A stretch of DNA of 64,000 nucleotides from Fulvivirga lutea (lineage in GTDB: Bacteria > Bacteroidota > Bacteroidia > Cytophagales > Cyclobacteriaceae). The position numbers were made by a program, and so were the translations under genes. The notes beneath the pieces are model-generated. The model ran no database searches and was not told where the DNA came from. It saw only the letters and a program-made list of their open reading frames with translations. Within the stretch, counting starts at the first letter, position 1; each line of letters begins with the position of its first letter. The stretch is from contig NZ_CP070608.1 of NCBI RefSeq assembly GCF_017068455.1, forward strand, positions 1,903,488 to 1,967,487, read 5' to 3'. Positions 45,154-53,329 of this stretch are shown one piece after another.

Positions 45154-46457
45154 GGGTAGCTCAGATTAATATTCTTTATGTTTTCCATGGACTCTGTATC
45201 AAAAGCAATGATTCTGGCATTATAACCTATATTAATTACTTCAACTTTCCTTCCAGGAAATCTACTCTCTATGTACCACTTCATTTCGTGCTCACTTCTA
45301 ATCGGATTATACTTGAGCATGCCCTTCCAATTGGGATTATGAACCAACTTCCTTAAGTTTTTATAGAATGCTTTGTATCGAATTCTGTGAATGTAATGTT
45401 TTAATTTACTTCTCAACAGTTGTGGATATTCCGTCAACTTAACCGGAGCGGTAACCATATCAATAATCAATAATTTACCTTCAGGGTTAGTGACTCTTTG
45501 AATCTCCTTCATAATAGGATCCCAATCCAAATATCGAAAGGACAACATAGAAATAACCAAATCGAATGTATTGTCTTTAAATGGAAGCTCTGGGCCATTT
45601 AGCTGTTCGAATTGAAGATTCGAATGCTTTACATTGTTGTTTTTTGCGAACCGGATGAGGTTTTTAGAGATATCTACGCCAGTGCCACTAGTAATTTTAT
45701 TTGCCAATTCCTTTAAGAGAGCACCGTTACCACACCCAATATCGAGCACATTTATGTCTTTATTTTTTGGTAAGTGACTTATGATCCATTTATACTCATC
45801 AGACCTAACTTTGATATCCTGAAAGACATTATTATACAATTCAGCCACAGAATTGTAAGTACTATCTATTTCCCCCTGTTCTGGTTTAAACTCCTTTAGT
45901 GGTTCGGCTTTTACAAGTCCTAAATATTTTTTTACCGAGGTAAGATAACCGTGTGACTTTTTACCTGGACAGCCGAAACAATATAATGGCTTGAAAGGAT
46001 CTTTGCTCACATCTAATTTATACCGGGCTTTATTTGAAGAAAATGAGGTATACCAGTGATACCCGAATGTTGTAACATTTTGCACTCTCGAAAAATAAGG
46101 AGCAAACCATCTTGCTGACCTACAGCAGTGAAAGTAAGCTTTAGCATTATGCGCAAATGGTATAACCAGTTTTTTTAACTCGTAAGGACTAAATTGCTCT
46201 GGATATGCAACTGTGCCATACATTGGGCCATACATTCCGCTATGACCAATAAAATGAAATTCCTTTATTGATTTATTCTGACTAGCTAAGGTTTTGAAAA
46301 TCTCTTTAATCTCAGCCTTCGATTCTATCGAAAGACTTATTACCTCAGAACCATTGCTAGATAATTCATCTTTCATGGTTCGAGCTACTCTTTTGAATTT
46401 ATCTCCTCCCTTTCGGTACTTGGTTGTATATAAAATCAGAATTATCTCACTCATCAT
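45150..46457 (-). CDS. Caspase/CHAT-like domain fused to class I methyltransferase
   Basis: A 435-residue two-domain protein. Residues 1-180 have alternating strands and helices with FHFIGHSGMYG (His72) and AYFHCCRSARW (Cys111/Cys112), the spacing of the His-Cys dyad in caspase-like/CHAT peptidases. Residues 200-400 are a SAM-dependent methyltransferase with motif I VLDIGCGNGA (237-246), FDLVISMLSF and LLIIDM. It overlaps the GT-C-like gene upstream by 11 bases and the racemase downstream by 4, so all three are coupled. The peptidase-like call is inference from motif spacing. Confidence 0.6.
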   Translation of the reverse strand: MMSEIILILYTTKYRKGGDKFKRVARTMKDELSSNGSEVISLSIESKAEIKEIFKTLASQNKSIKEFHFIGHSGMYGPMYGTVAYPEQFSPYELKKLVIPFAHNAKAYFHCCRSARWFAPYFSRVQNVTTFGYHWYTSFSSNKARYKLDVSKDPFKPLYCFGCPGKKSHGYLTSVKKYLGLVKAEPLKEFKPEQGEIDSTYNSVAELYNNVFQDIKVRSDEYKWIISHLPKNKDINVLDIGCGNGALLKELANKITSGTGVDISKNLIRFAKNNNVKHSNLQFEQLNGPELPFKDNTFDLVISMLSFRYLDWDPIMKEIQRVTNPEGKLLIIDMVTAPVKLTEYPQLLRSKLKHYIHRIRYKAFYKNLRKLVHNPNWKGMLKYNPIRSEHEMKWYIESRFPGRKVEVINIGYNARIIAFDTESMENIKNINLSYP

Positions 46458-47901
46458 TTTTCCCTTTCAGTAGATAGTCTGGTCTTTCAGTCATTGGATT
46501 GTTTCCTTTCGATACCAATGTTAAGAATTTTACATCATTGGCATTTGCAGCTTTTTGATAAGCTTTCAACCATAAGCTTTCTGGTAGGATGTAATATTGA
46601 TTTTCAACTTGTATAAGTTTATTAATTTCCTCAGAGCTTAAATATTCTATCATTGAAACTTTTGGGACACCATGTACAATTCTTAATACTTTCTCCAATT
46701 CTATGTCTTCAGGTTTAGCCCAATTTAAGGCATCAAAATCAGTTTTGTAAATGATAACTTCTGCTAGAGATTTGTGAGCAATGACCAAAGTGTACTCCTC
46801 GGCAGTAAAGTTTTTCACTAACCCTTCTGTTATTCGAAAGTAGGTTTCGTTTGGTGCATCATGGTACTTTGGATTATATGACTTGTAACTAATAAATGAA
46901 GAAGCAATAAATAGTATACTCAGCGACAATAAAATGGTGTTTGATATTTTCTTAGATACAAAGAGTAAAATAAATGGCGCTGAAATACTACTCACCAAGA
47001 AGAAGCGAAATCCCATGCTTCCAAAGTCGAATTCAAAAAAAGGAAAAAAGAAGATCAATGAAAATATCCAATAGAGCTGTAGTGACTTGTTTTTAAAGAT
47101 CGTCTTCCACTCAGTGTAGAGGAGTCTTATCAAATAACAAATGATAGATGTAAGTATAAAAAGTTCAATGATCCAGTAAGTATTATTGTGTGTAATATTC
47201 AATTGGTAAAAGGATAACGGTGAAAGTTGAGGTAATGCTGTAAAAACCCCATTGAATCTTTCAAGGTCACTCCAATGAAAAATACCAGGTAAAAAGGAGA
47301 ACGCAACAAGACCAAGGATTGCAATGATTAGATATTTGATATTAAAACTTGGGAGTAAAATAATTCCAAAAGCCAGCAGGCCTAAACCGGCTGTCATTCT
47401 ATGAGTTAGCAAGGAAAGAATTAAGAACAGAGTTGCTAATAGAAATTTTCGTTGAGTTAAAAACACAACCATTAGTAGAAGAAAAATAATCCCAAGAAGG
47501 TTTTTAGGAAACGAGGCCGTAATAAAGGTGATGCCTGGGCTAAATAATGAAAATGACGCTCCCAGTAACCCTAAATATCGGTTGGATGAAACTTTTGTTA
47601 CTATCGTATAGATTAAAAAACTTAAAACTGCGGCAAGTAGAGCTGAACCAACTTTAACTGCCAAGACGTAGTCATTGATAAGTAATGACAGTAGCGTAAA
47701 ATATGGATAGATTAAAGAGTAGTCCAGAGACTGCATGTGTCCATATTCAATCAGACTATGTGACTGCATCACATAATAATAACCATCCCATCCGTTAGCA
47801 TAGTCAGTTTGGAGCAGTGCAGCTAATCTCAAAATAAAGGAAAGGATGAATAATCCAACTCCTATCCAAGCATTACCTTTTAAACTCAAGGTCATACTCA
47901 T
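46447..47901 (-). CDS. GT-C-like polytopic membrane protein (arm 2)
   Basis: A 484-residue protein with about eleven membrane helices. The first loop YANGWDGYYYVMQ (Asp39) matches its paralogue at 39780. It ends in a soluble region with SLWLKAYQKAANAND and GNNPMTERPDYLLKG; the paralogue ends similarly. It overlaps the amidase gene by 29 bases. As in arm 1, a peptidoglycan hydrolase gene precedes it directly. Confidence 0.7.
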   Translation of the reverse strand: MSMTLSLKGNAWIGVGLFILSFILRLAALLQTDYANGWDGYYYVMQSHSLIEYGHMQSLDYSLIYPYFTLLSLLINDYVLAVKVGSALLAAVLSFLIYTIVTKVSSNRYLGLLGASFSLFSPGITFITASFPKNLLGIIFLLLMVVFLTQRKFLLATLFLILSLLTHRMTAGLGLLAFGIILLPSFNIKYLIIAILGLVAFSFLPGIFHWSDLERFNGVFTALPQLSPLSFYQLNITHNNTYWIIELFILTSIICYLIRLLYTEWKTIFKNKSLQLYWIFSLIFFFPFFEFDFGSMGFRFFLVSSISAPFILLFVSKKISNTILLSLSILFIASSFISYKSYNPKYHDAPNETYFRITEGLVKNFTAEEYTLVIAHKSLAEVIIYKTDFDALNWAKPEDIELEKVLRIVHGVPKVSMIEYLSSEEINKLIQVENQYYILPESLWLKAYQKAANANDVKFLTLVSKGNNPMTERPDYLLKGKNDE

Positions 47902-48628
47902 TCTTTAATCTAAATCTTAAATTAGCCATAAACTCCTCACCCGGATCAGGCTTTTCATATGGCACATAGCTTGAATCTGCAGATTTGAATAAAGAGTAAT
48001 GCGCCCAGGTCTTATTATCATATTCATTATGCCCGATCAGATAGTTAATGGTTTTATATTTCATCGCCAGAACATTGATAAGCTTCAAATTACTCTCTAA
48101 CTGCTCATCAGTAAGTTCAGTAGAATCTTTGGCAACATTTTCAATTCCTATAGATACATGATTGAAGCCTATTATGTGCCTGGCCATCACTGTATCCGGC
48201 ATTAAGTTATATATGTCTCCATTCTTATCAACCACATACTGTATTCCAACATTAAGGATGCTTTTGTTTCTAATATTCTTTCTGGTAATGTCTAAACTAT
48301 CTGATTTGAAATAATCTAGTGTTTCATCCAATGTAGGAATAGCCGTGTAGTGAACTACAATCATTTGTGGCTCAATAGTATAAATTGATTTGTTGTAATA
48401 CTTCGTAAAATACTCTTTGGTTAAATCAAGCTTATTATTGGATAGAATTGAAAAGGTGTCTACATCAATTTCAGGAAGATTTAAAGAATCATTCTGAGAT
48501 TTAATTAACTCTGTTTGATCACTGGAAGTGGTGCCTGATTGACAGCCAAATAATAGAATAAGAGCGAGAAGATTAAATATTTTGCTCAAGATTTTTGATA
48601 AATAAAGTGTTATCCTTCTCTGTTTCAT
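47873..48628 (-). CDS. N-acetylmuramoyl-L-alanine amidase (amidase_2/PGRP-like) lipoprotein
   Basis: A 251-residue lipoprotein (LILLFGCQS; Cys29). The amidase domain has MIVVHYTAIPT (zinc His93), NVGIQYVVDKNGDIYNLMPD, GFNHVSIGIENVA and NYLIGHNEYD (His200). The family cleaves the bond between muramic acid and L-Ala of the stem peptide. The ATG start at 48628 overlaps the YARHG gene by 56 bases; a TTG at 48589 giving MSKIFNLLAL would shorten the overlap to 17. It is followed by the GT-C-like gene with overlap, mirroring VanX in the other arm. Confidence 0.85.
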   Translation of the reverse strand: MKQRRITLYLSKILSKIFNLLALILLFGCQSGTTSSDQTELIKSQNDSLNLPEIDVDTFSILSNNKLDLTKEYFTKYYNKSIYTIEPQMIVVHYTAIPTLDETLDYFKSDSLDITRKNIRNKSILNVGIQYVVDKNGDIYNLMPDTVMARHIIGFNHVSIGIENVAKDSTELTDEQLESNLKLINVLAMKYKTINYLIGHNEYDNKTWAHYSLFKSADSSYVPYEKPDPGEEFMANLRFRLKNEYDLEFKR

Positions 48629-49436
48629 TTAAGAATTCTGTAGCATCATTAACATAAGGTTTGTACCACTCCTTGTTAGCAAAGTAATTCTTCATTTTGT
48701 CCGTTTTGAAAAAATGACCATGTCTGGCAAAAATCTCATTTCTTAAATAAGCCAAATCATCCTTGGAGTAGCCATTCAATTCTTCCTTAGTTAATTTGAA
48801 TATCCTAGCCTTAAGAAACATCTCATCTCTATTATACATTCGAGGCTCATCAGGATTGACCCATAATCCAGTTGTGAATTGGTCTTCATAGAAAATTCGT
48901 CCTGGTTCTTCGTAAGGGTTTCTTCCAATCTTACTTCCAGAATAATTCCCAGTAAATCCAATTTTAATTGATGAGATTGAACCTTCAGCATTGTTACTAA
49001 TAGTATCCAAAACACTTATTGAACCCTTATATATAATGGTGTCATTTTGAGAATTGGTGTCAGTAATCTTAAAAGAGGAAGCGCTAAAAAGAGAAGCCTC
49101 TAAAATGCCATTCTCATATGCTATTACAAAATCTTCAATTTCTGAATACGGTATTGTGACAAGCGTATATTCTACTTGGTCATTATTTATTTCGATACTT
49201 TCATATTTAATCAAATTATAACTACCCAAGCCATACATTTCTTTTCTAAAATAATGAAAAAAGGACTCCTTAATTTGATCTTGATAAGTGGTTAATAAGG
49301 ACACAGGTTCCTTTTTTTCAGTTACTGAAGATTGTGATTGTTTTGTTGTATCAGTCTCTGACTTTTTGGATTCATTAGCGTTACAACCGAACAATAGACT
49401 TAGAGATATAACAATAACTAATTTGAAATATTCCAT
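48573..49436 (-). CDS. YARHG-domain lipoprotein
   Basis: A 287-residue lipoprotein (LLFGCNANE; Cys18). Residues 240-280 are a YARHG domain (LAYLRNEIFARHGHFFKTDK, NKEWYKPYVNDATEF). YARHG is an extracellular domain found with peptidoglycan hydrolases and protein kinases; it probably binds cell-wall components. The middle region is beta-rich and unassigned. It is the first gene of the minus-strand arm and overlaps the amidase gene. Confidence 0.85.
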   Translation of the reverse strand: MEYFKLVIVISLSLLFGCNANESKKSETDTTKQSQSSVTEKKEPVSLLTTYQDQIKESFFHYFRKEMYGLGSYNLIKYESIEINNDQVEYTLVTIPYSEIEDFVIAYENGILEASLFSASSFKITDTNSQNDTIIYKGSISVLDTISNNAEGSISSIKIGFTGNYSGSKIGRNPYEEPGRIFYEDQFTTGLWVNPDEPRMYNRDEMFLKARIFKLTKEELNGYSKDDLAYLRNEIFARHGHFFKTDKMKNYFANKEWYKPYVNDATEFLNETEKDNTLFIKNLEQNI

Positions 49437-49613
49437 GGTTATTTTTTTACCAAATTATGGAAAATATTGAAAAAGTGTTTGACGAATGAAGTCTTGATCT
49501 AACTCTAAATAATTGAAATCATTGTTAACCGATCAATTTGGATTAAGTCATGATTTTACAACGTATTGATAATCAATTGAGTATGAACTATTAAATGTAG
49601 GTGTTCGTAGGTC

Positions 49614-49645
49614 TTTGCAGGTTAAAATCTAGCCTTATATGTTTG
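49614..49645 (+). promoter_or_regulatory. Candidate Bacteroidota promoter of the ParA/mobilisation block
   Basis: A -33 type TTTG (49614-49617) and a -7 type TATGTTTG (49638-49645) are separated by 20 bases, matching TTTG-N19-21-TAnnTTTG. The -7 box overlaps the first ATG (49639), which moves the start of the next gene to 49669. Confidence 0.5.
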
Positions 49646-49668
49646 ATTCAAAATTAAAAGCATCAATT

Positions 49669-49941
49669 ATGAATCAAATATGTTTAGAAAAAGATTTTGT
49701 AATCAGGGCTGTTACAAACATCATCGATCAGACATGCCCTTCATATAAAGATAAACCCAAGTCTCCTTGGGTGTCAGCTAAGGAAGCTAAGGAATTGCTT
49801 CAAATAAGTTCTGATACTACACTTCAAAACTTTAGAAACCAAGGTAAGCTTACTTATGCTAAGGTGACTCCAAAAACAATTATCTACTCACTAGAAAGTA
49901 TTAATCAATATATAAAGTCAAAGACTCATGATAGATTCTAA
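49669..49941 (+). CDS. Helix-turn-helix (excisionase-like) protein
   Basis: A 90-residue protein starting at ATG 49669 (MNQICLEKDFVIRAV), because the ATG at 49639 lies inside the promoter -7 box. The C-terminal half (SPWVSAKEAKELLQISSDTT, LQNFRNQGKLTYAKVTPKTI, IYSLESINQYI) is the MerR-like HTH_17 found in excisionases and element regulators of Bacteroidota. It overlaps the next gene by 14 bases and heads the element's replication/mobilisation block. Confidence 0.85.
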   Translation: MNQICLEKDFVIRAVTNIIDQTCPSYKDKPKSPWVSAKEAKELLQISSDTTLQNFRNQGKLTYAKVTPKTIIYSLESINQYIKSKTHDRF

Positions 49942-50122
49942 GAACAATGATGATTTGCTAATTAAAGGCATAAATCATGGCTATATATTAGCCAATGAAA
50001 ATCCTAATTATCTAAAAGATCTACTTCTCTCGTTAAGATCAAAAAATGACTATTCATACGGTTTAAGAAAGGGGAGAAAACTATATATGGAATTGAATGG
50101 AAAAAAAGGTTTATCAATTTAA
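49928..50122 (+). CDS. Small hypothetical protein (64 aa)
   Basis: A short, lysine-rich frame between the HTH gene (14-base overlap) and ParA (10 bases). It reads IKGINHGYILANENPNYLKD and LLLSLRSKNDYSYGLRKGRK. No family is recognised, but the tight spacing and tail overlap support that it is translated. Confidence 0.55.
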   Translation: MIDSKNNDDLLIKGINHGYILANENPNYLKDLLLSLRSKNDYSYGLRKGRKLYMELNGKKGLSI

Positions 50123-50132
50123 AAATAGAAAA

Positions 50133-50906
50133 ATGACAAGAGTTATTTCAATATCAAATCAAAAGGGGGGAGTGGGCAAAACTACTTCCACATTAAACAT
50201 TGGTGCAGCATTGGCAATTGCCGGTAAAAAGACTTTACTAATAGATATGGACCCCCAATGTAATTTAAGTAAGAGTTTGGGAGCTGAAAAATGTGAAAAT
50301 GATATTTATGGCTTATTAATAGAAGACTGTAGTATTCGCTCTGCTGTGTTTAAAATTAGAAAGAACTTGTTACTGATTCCTGGTAGTAAGAATTTTCCAG
50401 TATTTGAGAAGAATTATGGATCAGACATAAATAGTTTCTTTCTGCTTAGGGATAAGCTAGAATCACTATTAGAAAATTCAATAGTGGATTATGTATTAAT
50501 TGATTGCCCACCTTCATTAGGCTTGATAAGTACCAATGCATATTTAGCCTCTGACAATGTAATTGTACCGTTGGAGGCAATGGAGTTCTCACTTGATGGC
50601 CTTGATTTAGTAAATGAATCTGTTGAAAGGCTCTCTAAAAAATTGAATCCTGACCTAAGACTTTTAGGAGCATTTTTTACTAGATATGATCATAGACTGC
50701 TGGTAACAAAGGAGACTGAAAGTATAGTTCATAAGGAGTATCCAGGATTGCTTTTAGAATCTAATATCAGGCAATGCACAAAACTCCGAGAGTCCCCAAG
50801 TAATAGAGAAGATATATTTTCTTACGCACCAGAATCAAATGGAGCTCAAGACTATAATTTATTAGCAAATAAACTTGATGTAATATGCCAAGGGATTTCA
50901 ATATAA
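50133..50906 (+). CDS. ParA-family partition ATPase
   Basis: A 257-residue ATPase starting at ATG 50133 (MTRVISISNQKGGVGKTTST). The deviant Walker A KGGVGKTT, the LLIDMDPQCNLS motif and VDYVLIDCPPSLG are present. It may hold the excised circular form or position DNA during division, as in other integrative elements. It overlaps the next gene by 22 bases, so that gene is a likely partner. Confidence 0.94.
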   Translation: MTRVISISNQKGGVGKTTSTLNIGAALAIAGKKTLLIDMDPQCNLSKSLGAEKCENDIYGLLIEDCSIRSAVFKIRKNLLLIPGSKNFPVFEKNYGSDINSFFLLRDKLESLLENSIVDYVLIDCPPSLGLISTNAYLASDNVIVPLEAMEFSLDGLDLVNESVERLSKKLNPDLRLLGAFFTRYDHRLLVTKETESIVHKEYPGLLLESNIRQCTKLRESPSNREDIFSYAPESNGAQDYNLLANKLDVICQGISI

Positions 50907-51391
50907 ATAGAAGGCGGAGGGATAATCCTAAAAAAGACTTTTTTGAAGAATTAGAATCATTAGAGTCGCTGTCTAATAAAAAAGAAAAGTTCAATAGTAC
51001 GTCTAACGAAAGCATAGAAGGTTTAGTAAGTCGCGAGAAAAAAGAATCTAGCGAAGGTCTTGAATCTCGTGTATACCAAGAGTATCAGGCAACTAGCAAT
51101 CCTCAGGAAAGTCAAGAAAATAGTGAAGCTAGTGAGTCTCGCGAAAAGCAAGTAATTCAAGTAACAAAAGAAAATAGCGAACAACTTAGGAATATTTCAG
51201 AAAACCCTAAAAGGAAAAGTAAGGCAAAAGATTACGTGACAATTGGTTATCAAATGTCTTTGAAACATAGAGCGAGATTAAAGCTCTACAGAAATGAACG
51301 AAGAATGGCAGGCGATACAGAATACTCTTATCGTGATGCAATTGAAGAGGCACTAGATCTATTATTTGACAAACCTATTCTGAGAAAATGA
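50885..51391 (+). CDS. Ser/Glu-rich protein with C-terminal helical domain, likely ParA partner
   Basis: A 168-residue protein. Residues 1-115 are low-complexity, rich in Ser, Glu and Lys, with loosely repeated SRE-KK/ES motifs. The C-terminal 55 residues (YVTIGYQMSLKHRARLKLYR, YSYRDAIEEALDLLF) look like a ribbon-helix-helix or similar DNA-binding helix set. It overlaps ParA by 22 bases. A ParB-like role is inference; no ParB nuclease or HTH motif is present. Confidence 0.65.
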   Translation: MPRDFNINRRRRDNPKKDFFEELESLESLSNKKEKFNSTSNESIEGLVSREKKESSEGLESRVYQEYQATSNPQESQENSEASESREKQVIQVTKENSEQLRNISENPKRKSKAKDYVTIGYQMSLKHRARLKLYRNERRMAGDTEYSYRDAIEEALDLLFDKPILRK

Positions 51392-51419
51392 TTGATACTA
51401 TTGGTAAGATTTTGATGAT

Positions 51420-51600
51420 AGCCGGGGAGTATTTAGGGGGGAGCAAGTGGGGATGGGGCAAATGCCCAATCCAACTTTTTAAAAAATGCTTAAATAACCT
51501 TTAAACCCCTTTTTATATACATTTTCTCCCCCCTTAACTGCATTTTGCACATTATATAAGAGCATAACTGGCTGATTATCAGCTTTGATAAATACATTTT
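51420..51600. other. Candidate origin of transfer (oriT) region
   Basis: This stretch between the ParA block and the mobilisation genes carries several inverted repeats: TTTAGGGGGGAG (51433-51444) against CTCCCCCCTTAA (51526-51537), GGGCAAATGCCC (51457-51468) and GCTGATTATCAGC (51571-51583). It has no open frame and lies directly upstream of the BtgA/relaxase pair, the usual place of oriT. No nick site is identified. Confidence 0.4.
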
Positions 51601-51624
51601 GAAATACATTTCAGTATACATAAG

Positions 51625-52167
51625 ATGAAAAATATACAGATAGAAGATAGATATGATGACATACTTCAAAAGTTGAAGAACAGGCTTGATATGTCTAAAA
51701 AGGCAATAATAGAACAGGCCATTATATATATGGATCGTAATAAAATAAATCCCTCAAAGTATCGAGAGGGAGACCCTACAGAGCAAGTGAAAAAACTAAA
51801 GGATCAAGTTGTTGGTTACTTCAAGGTTCATGAAAAAGAACATTTAAAGCCATTAACAAATGACGTTCGATTAGTGGTTAAAGGGTTTTCACAACAAATG
51901 TCGCAACTTCCAACTAAGGAGGATATAATGAAATATTTGATAGCTATTAATAACAGTACATCAAATATGGAACAGACTTTAGTGCATCTCGTGAATTTCG
52001 CGAACAACAATAATTTCACGAATGATAAAAAAACTGAGGTAAAAAGACAGGCTCTTAAATCTTTAAAAGTTTATCACGAAACCAGAAATGAATTCTCAAA
52101 TCTTATGAATGTTTCAGAAGTTGATAAAGCTTATCGGATGGCATTTAAAAAAATTCAAAATCTGTAA
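51625..52167 (+). CDS. BfmA/BtgA-family mobilisation accessory protein
   Basis: A 180-residue protein. The N-terminal ribbon-helix-helix (IQIEDRYDDILQKLKNRLDM, SKKAIIEQAI) should bind oriT. The rest is coiled (EQVKKLKDQVVGYFKVHEKE) and ends in an extended helical tail. This matches BfmA/BtgA mobilisation proteins of Bacteroides plasmids and transposons. The relaxase gene follows after 5 bases, forming a mobilisation operon. Confidence 0.85.
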   Translation: MKNIQIEDRYDDILQKLKNRLDMSKKAIIEQAIIYMDRNKINPSKYREGDPTEQVKKLKDQVVGYFKVHEKEHLKPLTNDVRLVVKGFSQQMSQLPTKEDIMKYLIAINNSTSNMEQTLVHLVNFANNNNFTNDKKTEVKRQALKSLKVYHETRNEFSNLMNVSEVDKAYRMAFKKIQNL

Positions 52168-52172
52168 AAAGT

Positions 52173-53000
52173 ATGTACGTCAAAATTGAAGTAGGTGGAA
52201 CAGGTTCATCAGTGTCGGCTGTAGAATATTTGGAGAAGGAAAATGAAGAGAAATTAATAAAAGATCAGAGATTATTTTTTGACCAGTCGAATGATAATAT
52301 AAAGTCGAGCTATGTTGTTGAGTCACTCGATAATAATAAGGCCAAGTTGTGTAAACATGAAGCTAAATTTTTTCAATTGATAATTAGTCCATCAAAAAAT
52401 GAATTATTGCATATTGGGTGTAGTGAAGAGAAGATTAAACTTTACACTAGAAACCTGATGGACGTTTATGCCATGAATTTTGATAAAGGTTTGAGAGCAG
52501 ATGATTTGCTTTATTTTGCCAAGATTGAAGAGTTTAGAAAGGGTAAAGAAGGCCCCAATTGGCATGTACATGTTCTTGTTAGTAGAAAGGATAAGACAAA
52601 TAAAATTAAACTATCACCTAGAACTTCACATAGGGGCAAAAGTAAAGGACCTATCAGCCATGGTTTCAATAGAAATAAATTCAGACAAACATCTGAAACA
52701 TTGTTCAACAAAATGTTTGATTATTCTAGATCATTCTATGAGACATTTGAGTACCAAAACACTTTGAAAAATGGAAAATCAATGGAAGAAAAGTTATCGA
52801 TTTTATTTCAGGGGAATTCACTTGAAACTAAACAACCTAACCTCAAACAATTAAAAACGGATCAATATGATTCTAAAAAGGTTTCATTGAAATCACTTAC
52901 TAATATTGTTGAGGGTTCTCAAAAACAAGCTGAATATAGACGCAGAAAAAAGCGAGATAGTGATGATGATAATGACAAAGGCAACAAACTGGGGATATAA
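52173..53000 (+). CDS. DUF5712-type relaxase (BtgB-like)
   Basis: A 275-residue protein. MYVKIEVGGTGSSVSAVEYL is the typical start. KHEAKFFQLIISPSKNELLH and the HUH-like GPNWHVHVLVSRKD, with His residues separated by one, indicate a relaxase of the DUF5712/BtgB type. The C-terminus is rich in Lys/Arg (YRRRKKRDSDDDNDKG). It would nick oriT for transfer by a helper conjugation system. Confidence 0.85.
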   Translation: MYVKIEVGGTGSSVSAVEYLEKENEEKLIKDQRLFFDQSNDNIKSSYVVESLDNNKAKLCKHEAKFFQLIISPSKNELLHIGCSEEKIKLYTRNLMDVYAMNFDKGLRADDLLYFAKIEEFRKGKEGPNWHVHVLVSRKDKTNKIKLSPRTSHRGKSKGPISHGFNRNKFRQTSETLFNKMFDYSRSFYETFEYQNTLKNGKSMEEKLSILFQGNSLETKQPNLKQLKTDQYDSKKVSLKSLTNIVEGSQKQAEYRRRKKRDSDDDNDKGNKLGI

Positions 53001-53006
53001 GCTTAG

Positions 53007-53267
53007 TTAGTCTATTACTCCTTTTTGTAAATACCTTTCAGCTTGTCTTTCAGTCAAATATTTTTCGGCTATTTCATTACCAAATTGATCCATGCCTTGC
53101 ACTTTTTTTGATAAATAGCAGATGTCATTTTTCACAACTTTGAGCTTGTCCATCAAATTACTAAGGGTTAATAGTGCCATTCTTTTTTCACTATCCTTTA
53201 TGTCTGCATATGTCAAGTAAAGCAATAAGGCTTGAATTTCTGGTTCGTATTCCATTTCTACTTTCAT
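53007..53267 (-). CDS. Small hypothetical protein (86 aa)
   Basis: An 86-residue soluble helical protein (EMEYEPEIQALLLYLTYADI, KRMALLTLSNLMDKLKVVKN, EKYLTERQAERYLQKG). The last part looks like a short helix-turn-helix or Tn-type RQAERYL motif. No family is recognised. It starts 3 bases from the operator repeat at 53270 and is divergent from the XRE gene, so it is probably under the same control. Confidence 0.6.
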   Translation of the reverse strand: MKVEMEYEPEIQALLLYLTYADIKDSEKRMALLTLSNLMDKLKVVKNDICYLSKKVQGMDQFGNEIAEKYLTERQAERYLQKGVID

Positions 53268-53269
53268 GA

Positions 53270-53293
53270 TTTAAATATATGAACATATAAGTA
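53270..53293. promoter_or_regulatory. 24-bp operator repeat 1 (between 53007 gene and XRE gene)
   Basis: The segment TTTAAATATATGAAC followed by ATATAAGTA recurs with one mismatch at 53565-53588. It lies in the divergent gap between the small minus-strand gene and the XRE regulator, the natural place for an autoregulatory operator. Confidence 0.6.
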
Positions 53294-53329
53294 GTAACAC
53301 AAAAGTATTATTCAAATTTCTTTTGTGAA

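Larger units (their letters stand above)
36112..53000 (+). mobile_element. Integrative mobilisable element (left end defined, right end not found)
   Basis: The element starts at the tRNA fragment (36112) and carries a tyrosine recombinase, cell-wall cargo, a candidate excisionase/HTH, ParA with partner, a candidate oriT, and BtgA-like and DUF5712-type mobilisation genes. No conjugative transfer (Tra) apparatus is visible, so it is probably mobilisable rather than self-transmissible. The given end is the last mobilisation gene; the element probably extends further, possibly past 64000, because no tRNA with the matching 3' end was seen to the right. Confidence 0.65.
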
